Assembly (NCBI GenBank): GCA_002416125.1
Contig: DIBU01000015.1
Location: forward strand, 62,001 to 126,000
Direction: 5' to 3'
Source: Halieaceae bacterium UBA5044
Lineage (GTDB): Bacteria; Pseudomonadota; Gammaproteobacteria; Pseudomonadales; Halieaceae
DNA length: 64,000 nt
This document shows positions 15,589 to 24,587 of the stretch, piece by piece; positions within the stretch are counted from its first letter, which is position 1, and every line of letters starts with the position of its first letter. A program made the position numbers and the translations under genes. The notes beneath the pieces are model-generated. The model ran no database searches. It had not been told where the DNA came from and saw nothing but the letters and a program-made list of their open reading frames with translations.

Positions 15589-18120
15589 CTACTCCAAAGC
15601 CCCCGCCCCAGAGTCCAACCACTCCGCGAGGGTGCGCAGCTCGATAGCCGTTATGCTCACCGGATGATTCAGACCAAAATCGATGTCATCAGGATATGTC
15701 GTATCAGTGCGCCCGTCAGTGCGTTGATTCGCAGCCTTCCAGTAGAGCAGGCTCTCACGGGCAAACATCGAGTTGACGTACTTACTGGTATAGGGTCGCT
15801 GGATACCCCAGCGACGACGCTCGTTATCTGACTCGCGCATAAGCACCCGCTTATCTTCCGGCACTGATGCCTGAAACTGGTCCCACACCAGAGCGTCGTA
15901 ATCCATGAGCGGCAAGTCCGCGACATGGCAAGTTTGACAGCGGCGCTCGAAGATCGGCTTTATATCGCGTGCGTAGGTAGGCACGGGTCTGGAGTCTAGC
16001 AACACCTCAGCTTGGGCGGTGAAGGCGAGCGATTCCTCGTAGGATCTTCCGGATTTGGAGTGCAAGTGACAACCGGTGCACACGCGCTTTTCTCCGGGGC
16101 GCAGGGATTGCGGTACCTGATCCCGCTTGATTACCCGCCCCATTCTGTCCAACCCGGCCATAACGTAAGGCGTATCACAGGGCAATTCCACCTTGAAGGA
16201 TTTATCACGCAACAAGGGGACGTCACCCAGAAGGCGCAATTGGTTACCAATAGAGTTCTTGAAAGCCCGCCGCTCCTTCTTGTTTGGCAGCACCTCCCAG
16301 AAGCGGATAGCCGCCAATTCCGAGTGCGGCAAGCCGTGGACCTCGCCACCATTATTGGCCATGGATTTATAATTCTTGTTGAATGCATAGGGCCTGGATG
16401 CGGAGGTCTCCGCGGTCCCCGCGTCACTGCTAGCCAACTGGCAACTACCGTCATTGGTATAGCGCAAATCCGGCGCATCTGGTGCCGATCGAGCTACGAC
16501 CACTCTTGCACCAAACTCGTGCCACTCCTCACGGTCCACCACACGCACCATATCGGACATCTGGCGGGAAGGAATCCGAGTGGTGTGATACACACCCACA
16601 TCACAACCACGTTGGTGGGGCTGTTCAGCCACTCGCTCTTGGAAGCTTTTCACTGTGCCGGAAACGTTCGTACAGAACCCCCGCCCTACTGTCAACAACA
16701 GTTGATTGCCAGGCATGCCTTCTGGATAGCCAATCTTTCCCTGGTAGAGGCCATCCTGCTTCACGGAGGGCTCATCATTGGACTTTGACCAGTTCGCGAC
16801 ATTGTAGAGATTACGCGGCAAGAACTCAGGAAGCGCACCCTCGACCCCGACCGGCTCGGGGGTCCAGCAGAAGACATCGCCAAGCCCGAGATTGTTGCCG
16901 CGATAGTAATTACTCACACATATATCACTGTTGTAACGCTGCCCAAGAAAATGGAGTGCCTTCATAGTCTTGGTACGCCCGGAGGCCGACTTAAACGTAT
17001 TCCTATGGGCTCCCAGCAGTGCGTGCATATCACCACCCCGAACATCCATATCCATCACCAGCCACATATTGTCTAGAGTGCCCGGCCAGTTGATGCTGCC
17101 GTTTGTACTGCCGTAAGCCAGATTGTGGCTTAGCCAATGAGAACTATAGGCTATCCGTCCATTTCGTAGGACATACGGATGCATCGCCGTAGTGACTTCG
17201 TGCGGGCTTATATTGACCGCATTGCCCCCTTGCTCGTCAGCGATGTAAAGCTGAGTCTCCACTCTGCGATTCGGGGTAATACCGTCTAGCCACGGCTCGC
17301 GGAAGCGCGCTCGGGAAGAAGCAAAAAGAATGCGACCGTCCGGAAGCCAGGCAGGGCTAACATCAAAAACTCCCGCCTCGTGCTTGAGCGGCGTCACTTT
17401 GCCAGTTGCAATGTCAACGACATGCAGGCGGGCTTCAGTGGCCTGGTCGAGCCATCTGTTAGGTAGCGTCGTACCATCCCAACTTGCATTCTTGAGGCGC
17501 TTCCCCCAATAGACGGAGAACAAGATTCGCCGACCATCGAAAGACACCATAGGGTCCAAGGGTACACAAGGATCATTGCGCAGAACGCAGTCATACAGGA
17601 TGCGCTCGCCACCATCCGCGTCCCGATAAATCAGCTGGCCCGGCGCATTGAAGCCCTCGAACACATGGCGTGAGTCTGGTAGGCGATCCCACACATCCGG
17701 GCTGTGCAAGGTATAAGGCTCGTCGTTTTTCAGCTCTACCTGATGACGGCCGATAGTGCGAGGCACTCGCACGTAGACGATCGCCTCCTCCAGGTTGCCT
17801 TCGTAGACAGGTTCGTCCTCGATAGGCGCTCTGGGGCCTGATGCCTCAGGTGCCTGTGTGGCAAGCTCGCCTACCGTGCCGGGCGGTGGCCGGGATGCAC
17901 CCACGCTGGACGGCGAGGGTACTTGCGCAGGGCCGGGATCCACGGACACCTCGCCTCCCATCCGGATCCGGACGAACTCCTCCCAAAGCGCAGCACCAGG
18001 GCCTGTGTACCGCTCAATATGGATGTCCTGCCCATGGGATGGCACTACCACAGCCGCGTAAAGCACTGAAGCAGCGATACTGCCCGTGATAAATCCTGAA
18101 AAGGTACTGCCAAAACGCAT
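15589..18120 (-). CDS. Secreted diheme protein related to hydrazine synthase alpha subunit (HzsA)
   Basis: An 843-residue periplasmic protein with a signal peptide (MRFGSTFSGF..., cleavage near VVVPSHGQ). ATG 18120 is preferred to the TTG at 18147, which would put nine polar residues before the signal. Residues ~150-420 show WD40/PD40-like blades (WLPDGRILFASSR, RNGRIAYSSH). The C-terminal third holds two CxxCH haem sites, CTGCH (about 681-685) and CQTCH (about 728-732). This plan matches HzsA-related proteins that are common outside anammox bacteria and have no proven activity. A redox or binding role at the cell surface is possible. Hydrazine synthesis is not expected without the beta/gamma partners. 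Its neighbours are ATP-grasp and deacetylase genes. Confidence 0.75.
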   Translation of the reverse strand: MRFGSTFSGFITGSIAASVLYAAVVVPSHGQDIHIERYTGPGAALWEEFVRIRMGGEVSVDPGPAQVPSPSSVGASRPPPGTVGELATQAPEASGPRAPIEDEPVYEGNLEEAIVYVRVPRTIGRHQVELKNDEPYTLHSPDVWDRLPDSRHVFEGFNAPGQLIYRDADGGERILYDCVLRNDPCVPLDPMVSFDGRRILFSVYWGKRLKNASWDGTTLPNRWLDQATEARLHVVDIATGKVTPLKHEAGVFDVSPAWLPDGRILFASSRARFREPWLDGITPNRRVETQLYIADEQGGNAVNISPHEVTTAMHPYVLRNGRIAYSSHWLSHNLAYGSTNGSINWPGTLDNMWLVMDMDVRGGDMHALLGAHRNTFKSASGRTKTMKALHFLGQRYNSDICVSNYYRGNNLGLGDVFCWTPEPVGVEGALPEFLPRNLYNVANWSKSNDEPSVKQDGLYQGKIGYPEGMPGNQLLLTVGRGFCTNVSGTVKSFQERVAEQPHQRGCDVGVYHTTRIPSRQMSDMVRVVDREEWHEFGARVVVARSAPDAPDLRYTNDGSCQLASSDAGTAETSASRPYAFNKNYKSMANNGGEVHGLPHSELAAIRFWEVLPNKKERRAFKNSIGNQLRLLGDVPLLRDKSFKVELPCDTPYVMAGLDRMGRVIKRDQVPQSLRPGEKRVCTGCHLHSKSGRSYEESLAFTAQAEVLLDSRPVPTYARDIKPIFERRCQTCHVADLPLMDYDALVWDQFQASVPEDKRVLMRESDNERRRWGIQRPYTSKYVNSMFARESLLYWKAANQRTDGRTDTTYPDDIDFGLNHPVSITAIELRTLAEWLDSGAGALE

Positions 18121-18241
18121 ACGATACTCTGTTTTCCCGCCGAGCAAAGCGACGTATAGAGGACTCCACAGTATGCGGAGATTACGTTACAGGATAGCCT
18201 ATCTGGGGCACCACTACGAACCTTGTTCCCCGGCGGTAAAC

Positions 18242-18261
18242 AGCTGAGCGTAGGCTCAGCT
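18242..18261. repeat. Inverted repeat AGCTGAGC/GCTCAGCT at a gene end
   Basis: Perfect 8-base arms flank a 4-base loop (GTAG). The hairpin overlaps the stop codon of the deacetylase gene at 18256-18258. On the - strand it is followed by GTTTACC, a poor T-run, so it could be a weak terminator or an mRNA 3'-end stabiliser ahead of the HzsA-like gene. Confidence 0.45.
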
Positions 18262-19224
18262 CTCAGTACCCCGGCGCATGTTCAGGGCCATACGCAGCAG
18301 ATATCTGGCGGCGGATTTATCCCAGGGAGTAAAGCGCGGTAGTTGCAACACATCTGTGTCGGGGGTGGAGACCCCCCAGTTCGTAGCCACAGCCAATTCA
18401 AACCCCGCCTCTCTGACTAACAACACATGCTCATCGGTATAGTCAGTTCCTCGGCGTCCGTTGGGATATGCAAAGGTGCGCAGAGGGGCGTCTAACAGGC
18501 CTTCCAGCTGAGCCTTGCCGCTCTGAATTTGTTCCCGTGCCTGCTCCACCGTAAGTTGCGCCAGTATGGGATGTGACACAGTGTGGCCCCCGATTTCCAC
18601 GCCGCTGTTGTGCAGTACCCGCAATTGCGCTGAGGTCAACATCAAGTCATCTGGCAAGGGCCCCACACGGGCAGCAACACAAGAGGCAATTTCATCGCGA
18701 CGCACCAAGTCGAGATACTTCCCCTCTCGAATAATCGCATGGGCAGTTCTACGGCGCTGATCCTGGTTGCTGGTGTCGTACCGGGGTAATCCGATCTCCG
18801 CCAGGTCCAGCTCTGGCTGGTCGTAAACCCGCAAGGCTTCGACAATCGTGTCGTTCCACATGCGGCCACCATCGAGGTAACCACTGGCCACGAAAACCGT
18901 GGCAGGCAAGCCATGGCGCTGCAGAACTGGCAGGGCTACTGTGGCATTGTCAGCATAGCCATCATCGAAAGTGATACAAGCGGCACGCGGTGGCAGGCGT
19001 CCTTTGCGCAACAGACGCACAGCTTCATGAAGAGGCAATACATTGAAGTGCCGACTCAGCAGTTGCATCTGCCAGTCAAACTCCTCCGCCGTGGGCTCAG
19101 CTGGGCGCATCCAGTCCCGCCGGGGCAGCACTCGATGATAAATCAGTATCGACAGACGTTGCCGCCGTGCGAGCCCAGCCAGCGTAAGTCCGGCGCGGAA
19201 AGCCAGCTGCTGCAAGTCAGCCAT
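18256..19224 (-). CDS. Polysaccharide deacetylase (NodB homology)
   Basis: The 322-residue protein has an ILIYHRVLPRRDW start, the CITFDDGYADN motif (about residues 83-93, with the DD pair) and the zinc-binding GGHTVSHPIL segment (about 216-225). FAYPNGRRGTDY follows near 250. These are the standard motifs of NodB-fold carbohydrate deacetylases. It should take N- or O-acetyl groups off the polymer or its lipid-linked precursor. No clear signal peptide is present, so a cytoplasmic-face role is likely. Its start overlaps the flippase stop by 8 bases, which places it as the last gene of a dense - strand operon. It is one of three deacetylases in the window. Confidence 0.9.
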   Translation of the reverse strand: MADLQQLAFRAGLTLAGLARRQRLSILIYHRVLPRRDWMRPAEPTAEEFDWQMQLLSRHFNVLPLHEAVRLLRKGRLPPRAACITFDDGYADNATVALPVLQRHGLPATVFVASGYLDGGRMWNDTIVEALRVYDQPELDLAEIGLPRYDTSNQDQRRRTAHAIIREGKYLDLVRRDEIASCVAARVGPLPDDLMLTSAQLRVLHNSGVEIGGHTVSHPILAQLTVEQAREQIQSGKAQLEGLLDAPLRTFAYPNGRRGTDYTDEHVLLVREAGFELAVATNWGVSTPDTDVLQLPRFTPWDKSAARYLLRMALNMRRGTES

Positions 19225-20743
19225 GGGGACTACCCCCGGGCAACAGGAAACTCAGCAGGCCGGTTCGAGTGTGCACGAGGCGCACCAATTGCATTTCCGG
19301 CCCTTCCGGGCGAGACTCCAATACCCACAAAAACCCAAGCACCAGAAAGAAGCAAATCCCGCCCACGGCCACCGCAGCAAACAGCTGGGCCAATTGCCAA
19401 GGCATCGGCTCCCCCACCCAGTGTGCGGGAAACAACCCATTTACCAGCAGAAACATGGCCAATGCCGCCAGCCCTGGCTTGTAGAGAATGTACACTACTC
19501 GCCTCAGCCCCAGCCCCATATTGCGACGCAACACCAGATAGGCCACCACCAGCACCAGAGACAGCGTGGCAAAGGTCGCGTAGGCGACACCGAGTACGCC
19601 ATAGACTGGTAAAAACAGGTTCAGAAAGATCACCATCAGGGTCAGGCGCACCACGATAATCGACGTGGCCCAGCGAATGCGGCCCAGCGCTATCAGAACG
19701 TTATTGGTACTGGACATCATGATCATCAACAAGGTTGCAAGTGCCAGCCATTTCACTAGAGGCACGATGTGGATCCACTTGGCACCGAGCAGGGTCGGCA
19801 CCAGCAGATGCGCTACCGAAAAAATGCCTACGGCCATGACAAAGCCAAGAATCATCAAGGGGCCCATCACGTCACAGAAAACATTCAACAGTCGGGCGGG
19901 ATCCTTGTTGACCCTCGCGTACCCGGGAAACGCGGCTCGATTGATGGGTTCTGCCATTTCCCGCAGCAGCTGTCCGGTTTCCTTCGCCATCGACAATGAG
20001 CCAACTGCAGCGACGCCCGCCACGCGCGACACCATGAAATTCTCGATATGCCGATTGAAGAAGTTGAGAACATTATTCACCTGCAGCCAAGCAGAAAACG
20101 AAAACAGCTCGTGCCAGTAGTCAAGGCGGAACCGGGGTCTGAAGGGCTGCATGATATAACTGAGCAACACCAGCATCACTGACGTAGACAACAAGCCATA
20201 CAGCATCGCCCAGTAACTTCTTAGCAGAAAGGCCAAAGGGACCGCAACGAAAAACCCGGTCAGCTTGATCGAGAGCTGGAAACGAAACTCCCGATCAAAG
20301 GTCATGTGCTTCTGGAAATTGATAATGCCCACGTTCTTGACCCCATCAATCAGAAACAGGAGACACATGAAGCGCAGTACCGAGACCAGTTCAGGCTCTT
20401 TGAGCAGGTCGGCGGCTAACGGGGCAAACAGATACAGCAGGCAAGAACTCACCAGCGAGAACAGAAAATGCAAAGTCCAGGCGGTATGGTAGTGAAGGTC
20501 GGTGGCGTCCTGGTTTTGAATCAGTGCTGTACCAAAGCCGAATGCCCTGATCAGCTCGACAAATGCGTAAACCGACATCGCCAAAGCATATACGCCAAAA
20601 TCCGACGGCGTCAGCAGACGCGCAAGAATGAGCGTACTAACCACACTAATGGAACGGCTGACCAGGCGAATGGACAGGGTCCATAAGGCGCCTTTGGCAA
20701 TGGACTTGCCCACCCCACGGCGTGTATGCGTTGACTCATCCAA
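19217..20743 (-). CDS. Polysaccharide flippase (MOP/Wzx family)
   Basis: An integral membrane protein of about 508 residues with 12-14 hydrophobic helices in the Wzx arrangement. The N-terminal GALWTLSIRLVSR amphipathic helix is followed by LARLLTPSDFGVYALAMS, a hallmark of the family. It should flip the undecaprenyl-linked repeat unit to the periplasmic side. The open frame extends to TTG 20782, inside the ligase gene. TTG 20743 is preferred because GGGAG lies about 12 bases upstream and the extra residues are not hydrophobic. GTG 20713 is a third option. It overlaps both the upstream ligase and the downstream deacetylase, so it is co-translated with them. Confidence 0.85.
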   Translation of the reverse strand: MDESTHTRRGVGKSIAKGALWTLSIRLVSRSISVVSTLILARLLTPSDFGVYALAMSVYAFVELIRAFGFGTALIQNQDATDLHYHTAWTLHFLFSLVSSCLLYLFAPLAADLLKEPELVSVLRFMCLLFLIDGVKNVGIINFQKHMTFDREFRFQLSIKLTGFFVAVPLAFLLRSYWAMLYGLLSTSVMLVLLSYIMQPFRPRFRLDYWHELFSFSAWLQVNNVLNFFNRHIENFMVSRVAGVAAVGSLSMAKETGQLLREMAEPINRAAFPGYARVNKDPARLLNVFCDVMGPLMILGFVMAVGIFSVAHLLVPTLLGAKWIHIVPLVKWLALATLLMIMMSSTNNVLIALGRIRWATSIIVVRLTLMVIFLNLFLPVYGVLGVAYATFATLSLVLVVAYLVLRRNMGLGLRRVVYILYKPGLAALAMFLLVNGLFPAHWVGEPMPWQLAQLFAAVAVGGICFFLVLGFLWVLESRPEGPEMQLVRLVHTRTGLLSFLLPGGSPHG

Positions 20744-22061
20744 GGCTGCGTTGCTCCCGAGTCGGAACCCGATCCAAACCAAGTAGTGACTGCCGCTGTA
20801 ATGTCATCACCGCAACTATGCCCAGAACGGCATACAACAGGTCAAAGTAAGCGAGGCTTACATTAGCGCCTGTAATTCCGTAACCAATAAGCGACAAGGT
20901 CAAGGCGTTGGCAAGCTGCCGATACCAAAGCACCTCGTGTTTTTTACCCAGGCTCGCGTTCTTCATATTACTGAATAGCGCCAATGCGAGGAACATCAGG
21001 AAAATGAAAAGCCCGGGGAAGCCGTGATCCCCTAACACCTGAAAATAAATATTGTGGGCCGCCTTCGAGCCGCTGGCTTCCGGAATGGGAGGCGTATAAA
21101 CCGGCGAAAAGTTCGGTGTGTCAGGGGCGTAAAAATTCCATATCGGGGGATCCAACACAGCACGAAACCCACCACCGGTCAGCGGGTGATCAAGCGCAAT
21201 CAGCGTCGATATTTTCCATGCCCAAAGCCTGCCAATAAAGGAGCTATCTTCCTCGGCGGCTGTCGCAATAGTCGCCTGGCGCTCACGCCAATCTTCGGGT
21301 GCACTTTGGTACAGCACTGGCAACATCGCAAACGCTAGAACCACGAATACTCCCTTGTGTCGCGACTTTAGCCAGAAAGCGAACGCCAGAATAGCCAAAC
21401 CGATAAAGCCCCCGCGGGAACCGGTTCCAACAATGCTGACTATGTTCAGAGCCACCATCCCCCAAAGGCCTAGCCTAACCATTTTATGCTCGGTTACCTG
21501 CGCAAGATAAACGATGAGGGGTATGCACATATTGATAGCTACCGCCAAGTCATTGCGATCCGCGATAATCCCTGCTCTGCCAACAATTCTATGGCCACCA
21601 CCGGAAAGGACGAATTTTACTGCCTCCATAGCCGCATAAGCGGAGATTCCGAGCACAATAGTCCACACCAACACCTCAAGATGTAGTTTCTTACGAACTA
21701 TCAGGGTTATGAAGAAAAACAACAGGAGAACTTTGACAAACTGGTTCCAGTAGGCCCACACATTTTCCGAAACAGAGTTCAGATTGAACACTGTACTAAC
21801 TAGAGTCCAACATCCGAACGCCAATACCCAAAAACCAATGGCATTGACTCTGAACTCCTTTCGCTTATCCACAAAGAGATAAGACAGCATAGTTACCAGC
21901 ACGATGGTAAGGTTCAACCTGAAACTCTGGGAGAACCCGAACGCCCAATTCACCGGCGCAATTAAAGCGATCCACGTCCAGGCCGCCACCCCGATGTAAG
22001 GCCGACGGAAGGAAAAATAAATAGCTACAAACAGGAAGCCTACCAACAGTAGGTCACGCAT
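20736..22061 (-). CDS. Exosortase A-associated O-glycosylation ligase (O-antigen ligase family)
   Basis: The 441-residue polytopic protein begins MRDLLLVGFLFVAIYFSFRRP and has about 11 membrane helices with a long periplasmic loop (about residues 255-350; EDSSFIGRLWAWK, ALDHPLTGGG). This is the pattern of the TIGR03097 subset of the O-antigen ligase/Wzy superfamily found with exosortase A. It should join a lipid-linked glycan to an acceptor in the periplasm, or polymerise repeat units. Because exosortase substrates are glycoprotein-like in several species, O-glycosylation of a PEP-CTERM protein is the usual proposal. The ATG at 22061 is followed by the membrane segment with no extension. The next upstream gene is 79 bases away. 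Confidence 0.85.
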   Translation of the reverse strand: MRDLLLVGFLFVAIYFSFRRPYIGVAAWTWIALIAPVNWAFGFSQSFRLNLTIVLVTMLSYLFVDKRKEFRVNAIGFWVLAFGCWTLVSTVFNLNSVSENVWAYWNQFVKVLLLFFFITLIVRKKLHLEVLVWTIVLGISAYAAMEAVKFVLSGGGHRIVGRAGIIADRNDLAVAINMCIPLIVYLAQVTEHKMVRLGLWGMVALNIVSIVGTGSRGGFIGLAILAFAFWLKSRHKGVFVVLAFAMLPVLYQSAPEDWRERQATIATAAEEDSSFIGRLWAWKISTLIALDHPLTGGGFRAVLDPPIWNFYAPDTPNFSPVYTPPIPEASGSKAAHNIYFQVLGDHGFPGLFIFLMFLALALFSNMKNASLGKKHEVLWYRQLANALTLSLIGYGITGANVSLAYFDLLYAVLGIVAVMTLQRQSLLGLDRVPTREQRSLG

Positions 22062-22140
22062 CAGTCATCATCCTGTCGATCCGCCCACCAGAACAAGTAA
22101 CAAACGCATGTAATAACCATGAGCAAAAAAAGGCTGTCGA

Positions 22141-23493
22141 TCATGCCGGGGGCACTCTGCTCACAACATAGCGGAATTTGCCCGAAGTCTCGCGCGGAAT
22201 CTCTTCAGCCTCGCGAACCTCAATTTTCACACTCTCACCCAAACGTGCCCTGAGTCCAGACTCGATCTCGATAACCATAGCGCCCGTCAAGCTGTTGCGA
22301 GGCACCACCTCCACCCGCGTCAACTCCAACGACTCTTGCACAATACGAAAATTCGCCACGCCCGGCATGTCACGCAGTACATAGATCAGAGCGAGGCCAT
22401 GCAGAATGGTGCCGTCTGCTGCGGTAACAAAGTCCGTAGTGCGACCCTCAACGCTAGACAGCACCGGCAAGCTCCGACCACAGTCACAAAGCTGGTCGCT
22501 AAGCGTCCCGACATCTCCGGTACGGTAGCGCACAAACGGGAATTCGCTGGTGAACAGGTGCGTTACGACGATCTCCCCACTCTCCCCCGCCGGCAACACG
22601 TTACCCGCAGGGTCAACGATCTCCAGCACCATGTCCTCGGCCGTGATATGCAAGCTGCCTGCCGGGCAGGCGTGGGCGATAAAGCCTGCGTCACGACCAC
22701 CGTAACCGTTGGCAACGGGGCAGCCAAAGGTTTGTTCGATTACCGCCCTTTGATGATCGTACAGGCGCTCTGAGGTAACAAATGCCACGCGAACACCCAG
22801 ATCGTCCAGGGGAATCTCCTGCTCCTTTGCAAACTGCGCGATCAGCGCAAGCGACGATGGATACCCAAAAAGCATTCTTGGTCGTGACGCCCGAATCCGT
22901 TCTACAAACTTCTGCAGATTGGCCTGGGACATCTCAAACGCCGAGAGAAGCTCAGTCCTGAACAGCTTGTCTCGCACCCATCTAACCCGGTCCTGAGCGC
23001 CCAACTCGATGGGGGAACCCCACACCACAATCTCACGATCGCCGATGTCTACATCCCACCAGCGGGTCGCGCGTCGCTTTGCTGCCACATCGTGGCTTAC
23101 ACGCTCATTACCCAAATAGAAGATGAGCGGCTCACCACTTGAGCCCCCGGTATTGAAACGCTTGAGCCTCTGTGCGCCCTCTGCCTTCAGGGCATCGGTG
23201 TTGGCACGTATCGTCGCCTTGTCAAGCAACGGGAGCCGCTGCAGTTCCTTGAGCGAGTTCACCTGCCCAGGATCGAAGTCCAGCGCTTTGAACAACTCCC
23301 GGTAGTAAGGCACTGATTGCCCAATCCTGGCCAAAAAGCGACGCAGGTTATCGAGTTGCAACTCCGCCAGGCCCTGCGGTGAAAGCCACTGCGATTTCTC
23401 CATCGCCTTGTGAACGGCAAGGGTGTCATGCCCTTTGAGCTTTTCATGCAGCGGGAACAGCAGCTCCGAGACAGCTTTCTGGTAGAGGCTCAT
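22141..23493 (-). CDS. CapK/PaaK-like adenylate-forming enzyme
   Basis: The 450-residue protein is close to phenylacetate-CoA ligase and CapK. It has PYYRELF near 60, the phosphate-binding loop FNTGGSSGEPLIFY (about residues 114-127), the NGYGGRDAGFIAH segment (about 262-274) and VRYRTGDVGTL near 325. Such enzymes activate carboxylic acids as adenylates. CapK-type proteins recur in capsule and EPS loci, where they probably prepare an acyl group for addition to a sugar. Cysteines in QLCDCGRSLP (about 332-341) match those found in this family. The start ATG overlaps the stop of the downstream glycosyltransferase region (ATGA at 23490-23493), tying it to the GT4 genes. The acid is not known. Confidence 0.85.
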   Translation of the reverse strand: MSLYQKAVSELLFPLHEKLKGHDTLAVHKAMEKSQWLSPQGLAELQLDNLRRFLARIGQSVPYYRELFKALDFDPGQVNSLKELQRLPLLDKATIRANTDALKAEGAQRLKRFNTGGSSGEPLIFYLGNERVSHDVAAKRRATRWWDVDIGDREIVVWGSPIELGAQDRVRWVRDKLFRTELLSAFEMSQANLQKFVERIRASRPRMLFGYPSSLALIAQFAKEQEIPLDDLGVRVAFVTSERLYDHQRAVIEQTFGCPVANGYGGRDAGFIAHACPAGSLHITAEDMVLEIVDPAGNVLPAGESGEIVVTHLFTSEFPFVRYRTGDVGTLSDQLCDCGRSLPVLSSVEGRTTDFVTAADGTILHGLALIYVLRDMPGVANFRIVQESLELTRVEVVPRNSLTGAMVIEIESGLRARLGESVKIEVREAEEIPRETSGKFRYVVSRVPPA

Positions 23494-24587
23494 ACTACCG
23501 CCTCCGGCTCACGACCAGCGACCTCGTAGTAGGCCGCGAGCCACCGTTCTCTCACCGCCGGCCAGGCATACTGTGCCACCTGCACCAGGCCTTGAGCGCT
23601 CAGGTGATTCCGCATCGCCACATCGTTCTGCAACCGAAGAATCGCTGACGCCATCGCCGCAGGGTCGTCTGCGGGCACCAGCAGCGCTGTGTGCTCGTCT
23701 TGCACGATATAGGGCACCCCGCCAACCTCAGTGGAGATGACGGGCACACCGCAGGCCAGGGCTTCAATCACCGAGTTCGGCATGTTGTCGACCGTGGTAG
23801 GGTTCAACATGGCATCCGCTTCGGCGTAGAGCCGGGCGATACCGGGTCGATCAAGCCTTCCGGTGAACTCCACCGCCCCGTCGACGCCCAAAGTAGAGGC
23901 AAGACCACGCAGCTCGCTCTCCTGTGGCCCACTGCCGGCAATGCGCATACGGGTTGCCGGGGCAGTCTGCAAAACCTCCGCAAGCGCCCTGAGCGCAGTT
24001 TCAATACCGTAGATGGGTTCCAGGTTGCGCGTGATCACCAGTGTGAAGGGTCGTGCTGAAACCGACGTATCGTGCGCAGGTTTGAAAACACTCTGGTCGA
24101 CTATGTTGGGGATAATGCGCGTGGGCTGCCCGTAGCTATTGAACACCGCGCTCAGATACCCTGAGGGCACCACAATCAAGGCAGCCCTGTTCAGGGACGG
24201 CTTCACCCGGTTCCAGGATCGCGCGAAATAGACCTGCGCCTCGCCTCCCCGGTAATTCACAATCACCGGACAACGCCGCAGTGGCGCCAGCCATAACACT
24301 GGTGCCGAGAATAGCTGCCAGGACCAACCGGAATTCGCCATCAGGTGGATAAGGTCAACCTTCCCCGCCAGGCGCCACACCGCCCACAGGTACGGAATAA
24401 ACCGACTGAGGGCGCGCAATCCAGGCACGCGACCAACCCACGCAGGGCGGTAGGGCGCGTTCGTCGCCACCTGCGAGACCTGCAGTCCCTCGGCCCGCAG
24501 CAACCGCGCCAGTTGTTCTGTCTGCATGGCCATGCCGCCATTGGGCGGCGGCACAGGCCCGACGAGGCCCAGGTGCAACTGGCTCAC
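23490..24587 (-). CDS. GT4 family glycosyltransferase
   Basis: A GT-B enzyme of 365 residues. The N-terminal domain starts HLGLVGPVPPPNGGMAMQTE. The C-terminal donor site has PNIVDQSVF, TRNLEPIYGIETALRAL, IAGSGPQE and the EALACGVPVISTEVGG motif with the acidic donor-binding Glu. GTG 24587 is chosen because it overlaps the TGA of the preceding gene (GTGA); the frame's earlier start would add 16 Cys/Trp-rich residues that do not fit the family. It should add one sugar with retention of configuration on the cytoplasmic face. It is coupled by overlap to the GT4 gene before it and the CapK gene after it. Donor and acceptor are unknown. Confidence 0.85.
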   Translation of the reverse strand: MSQLHLGLVGPVPPPNGGMAMQTEQLARLLRAEGLQVSQVATNAPYRPAWVGRVPGLRALSRFIPYLWAVWRLAGKVDLIHLMANSGWSWQLFSAPVLWLAPLRRCPVIVNYRGGEAQVYFARSWNRVKPSLNRAALIVVPSGYLSAVFNSYGQPTRIIPNIVDQSVFKPAHDTSVSARPFTLVITRNLEPIYGIETALRALAEVLQTAPATRMRIAGSGPQESELRGLASTLGVDGAVEFTGRLDRPGIARLYAEADAMLNPTTVDNMPNSVIEALACGVPVISTEVGGVPYIVQDEHTALLVPADDPAAMASAILRLQNDVAMRNHLSAQGLVQVAQYAWPAVRERWLAAYYEVAGREPEAVV

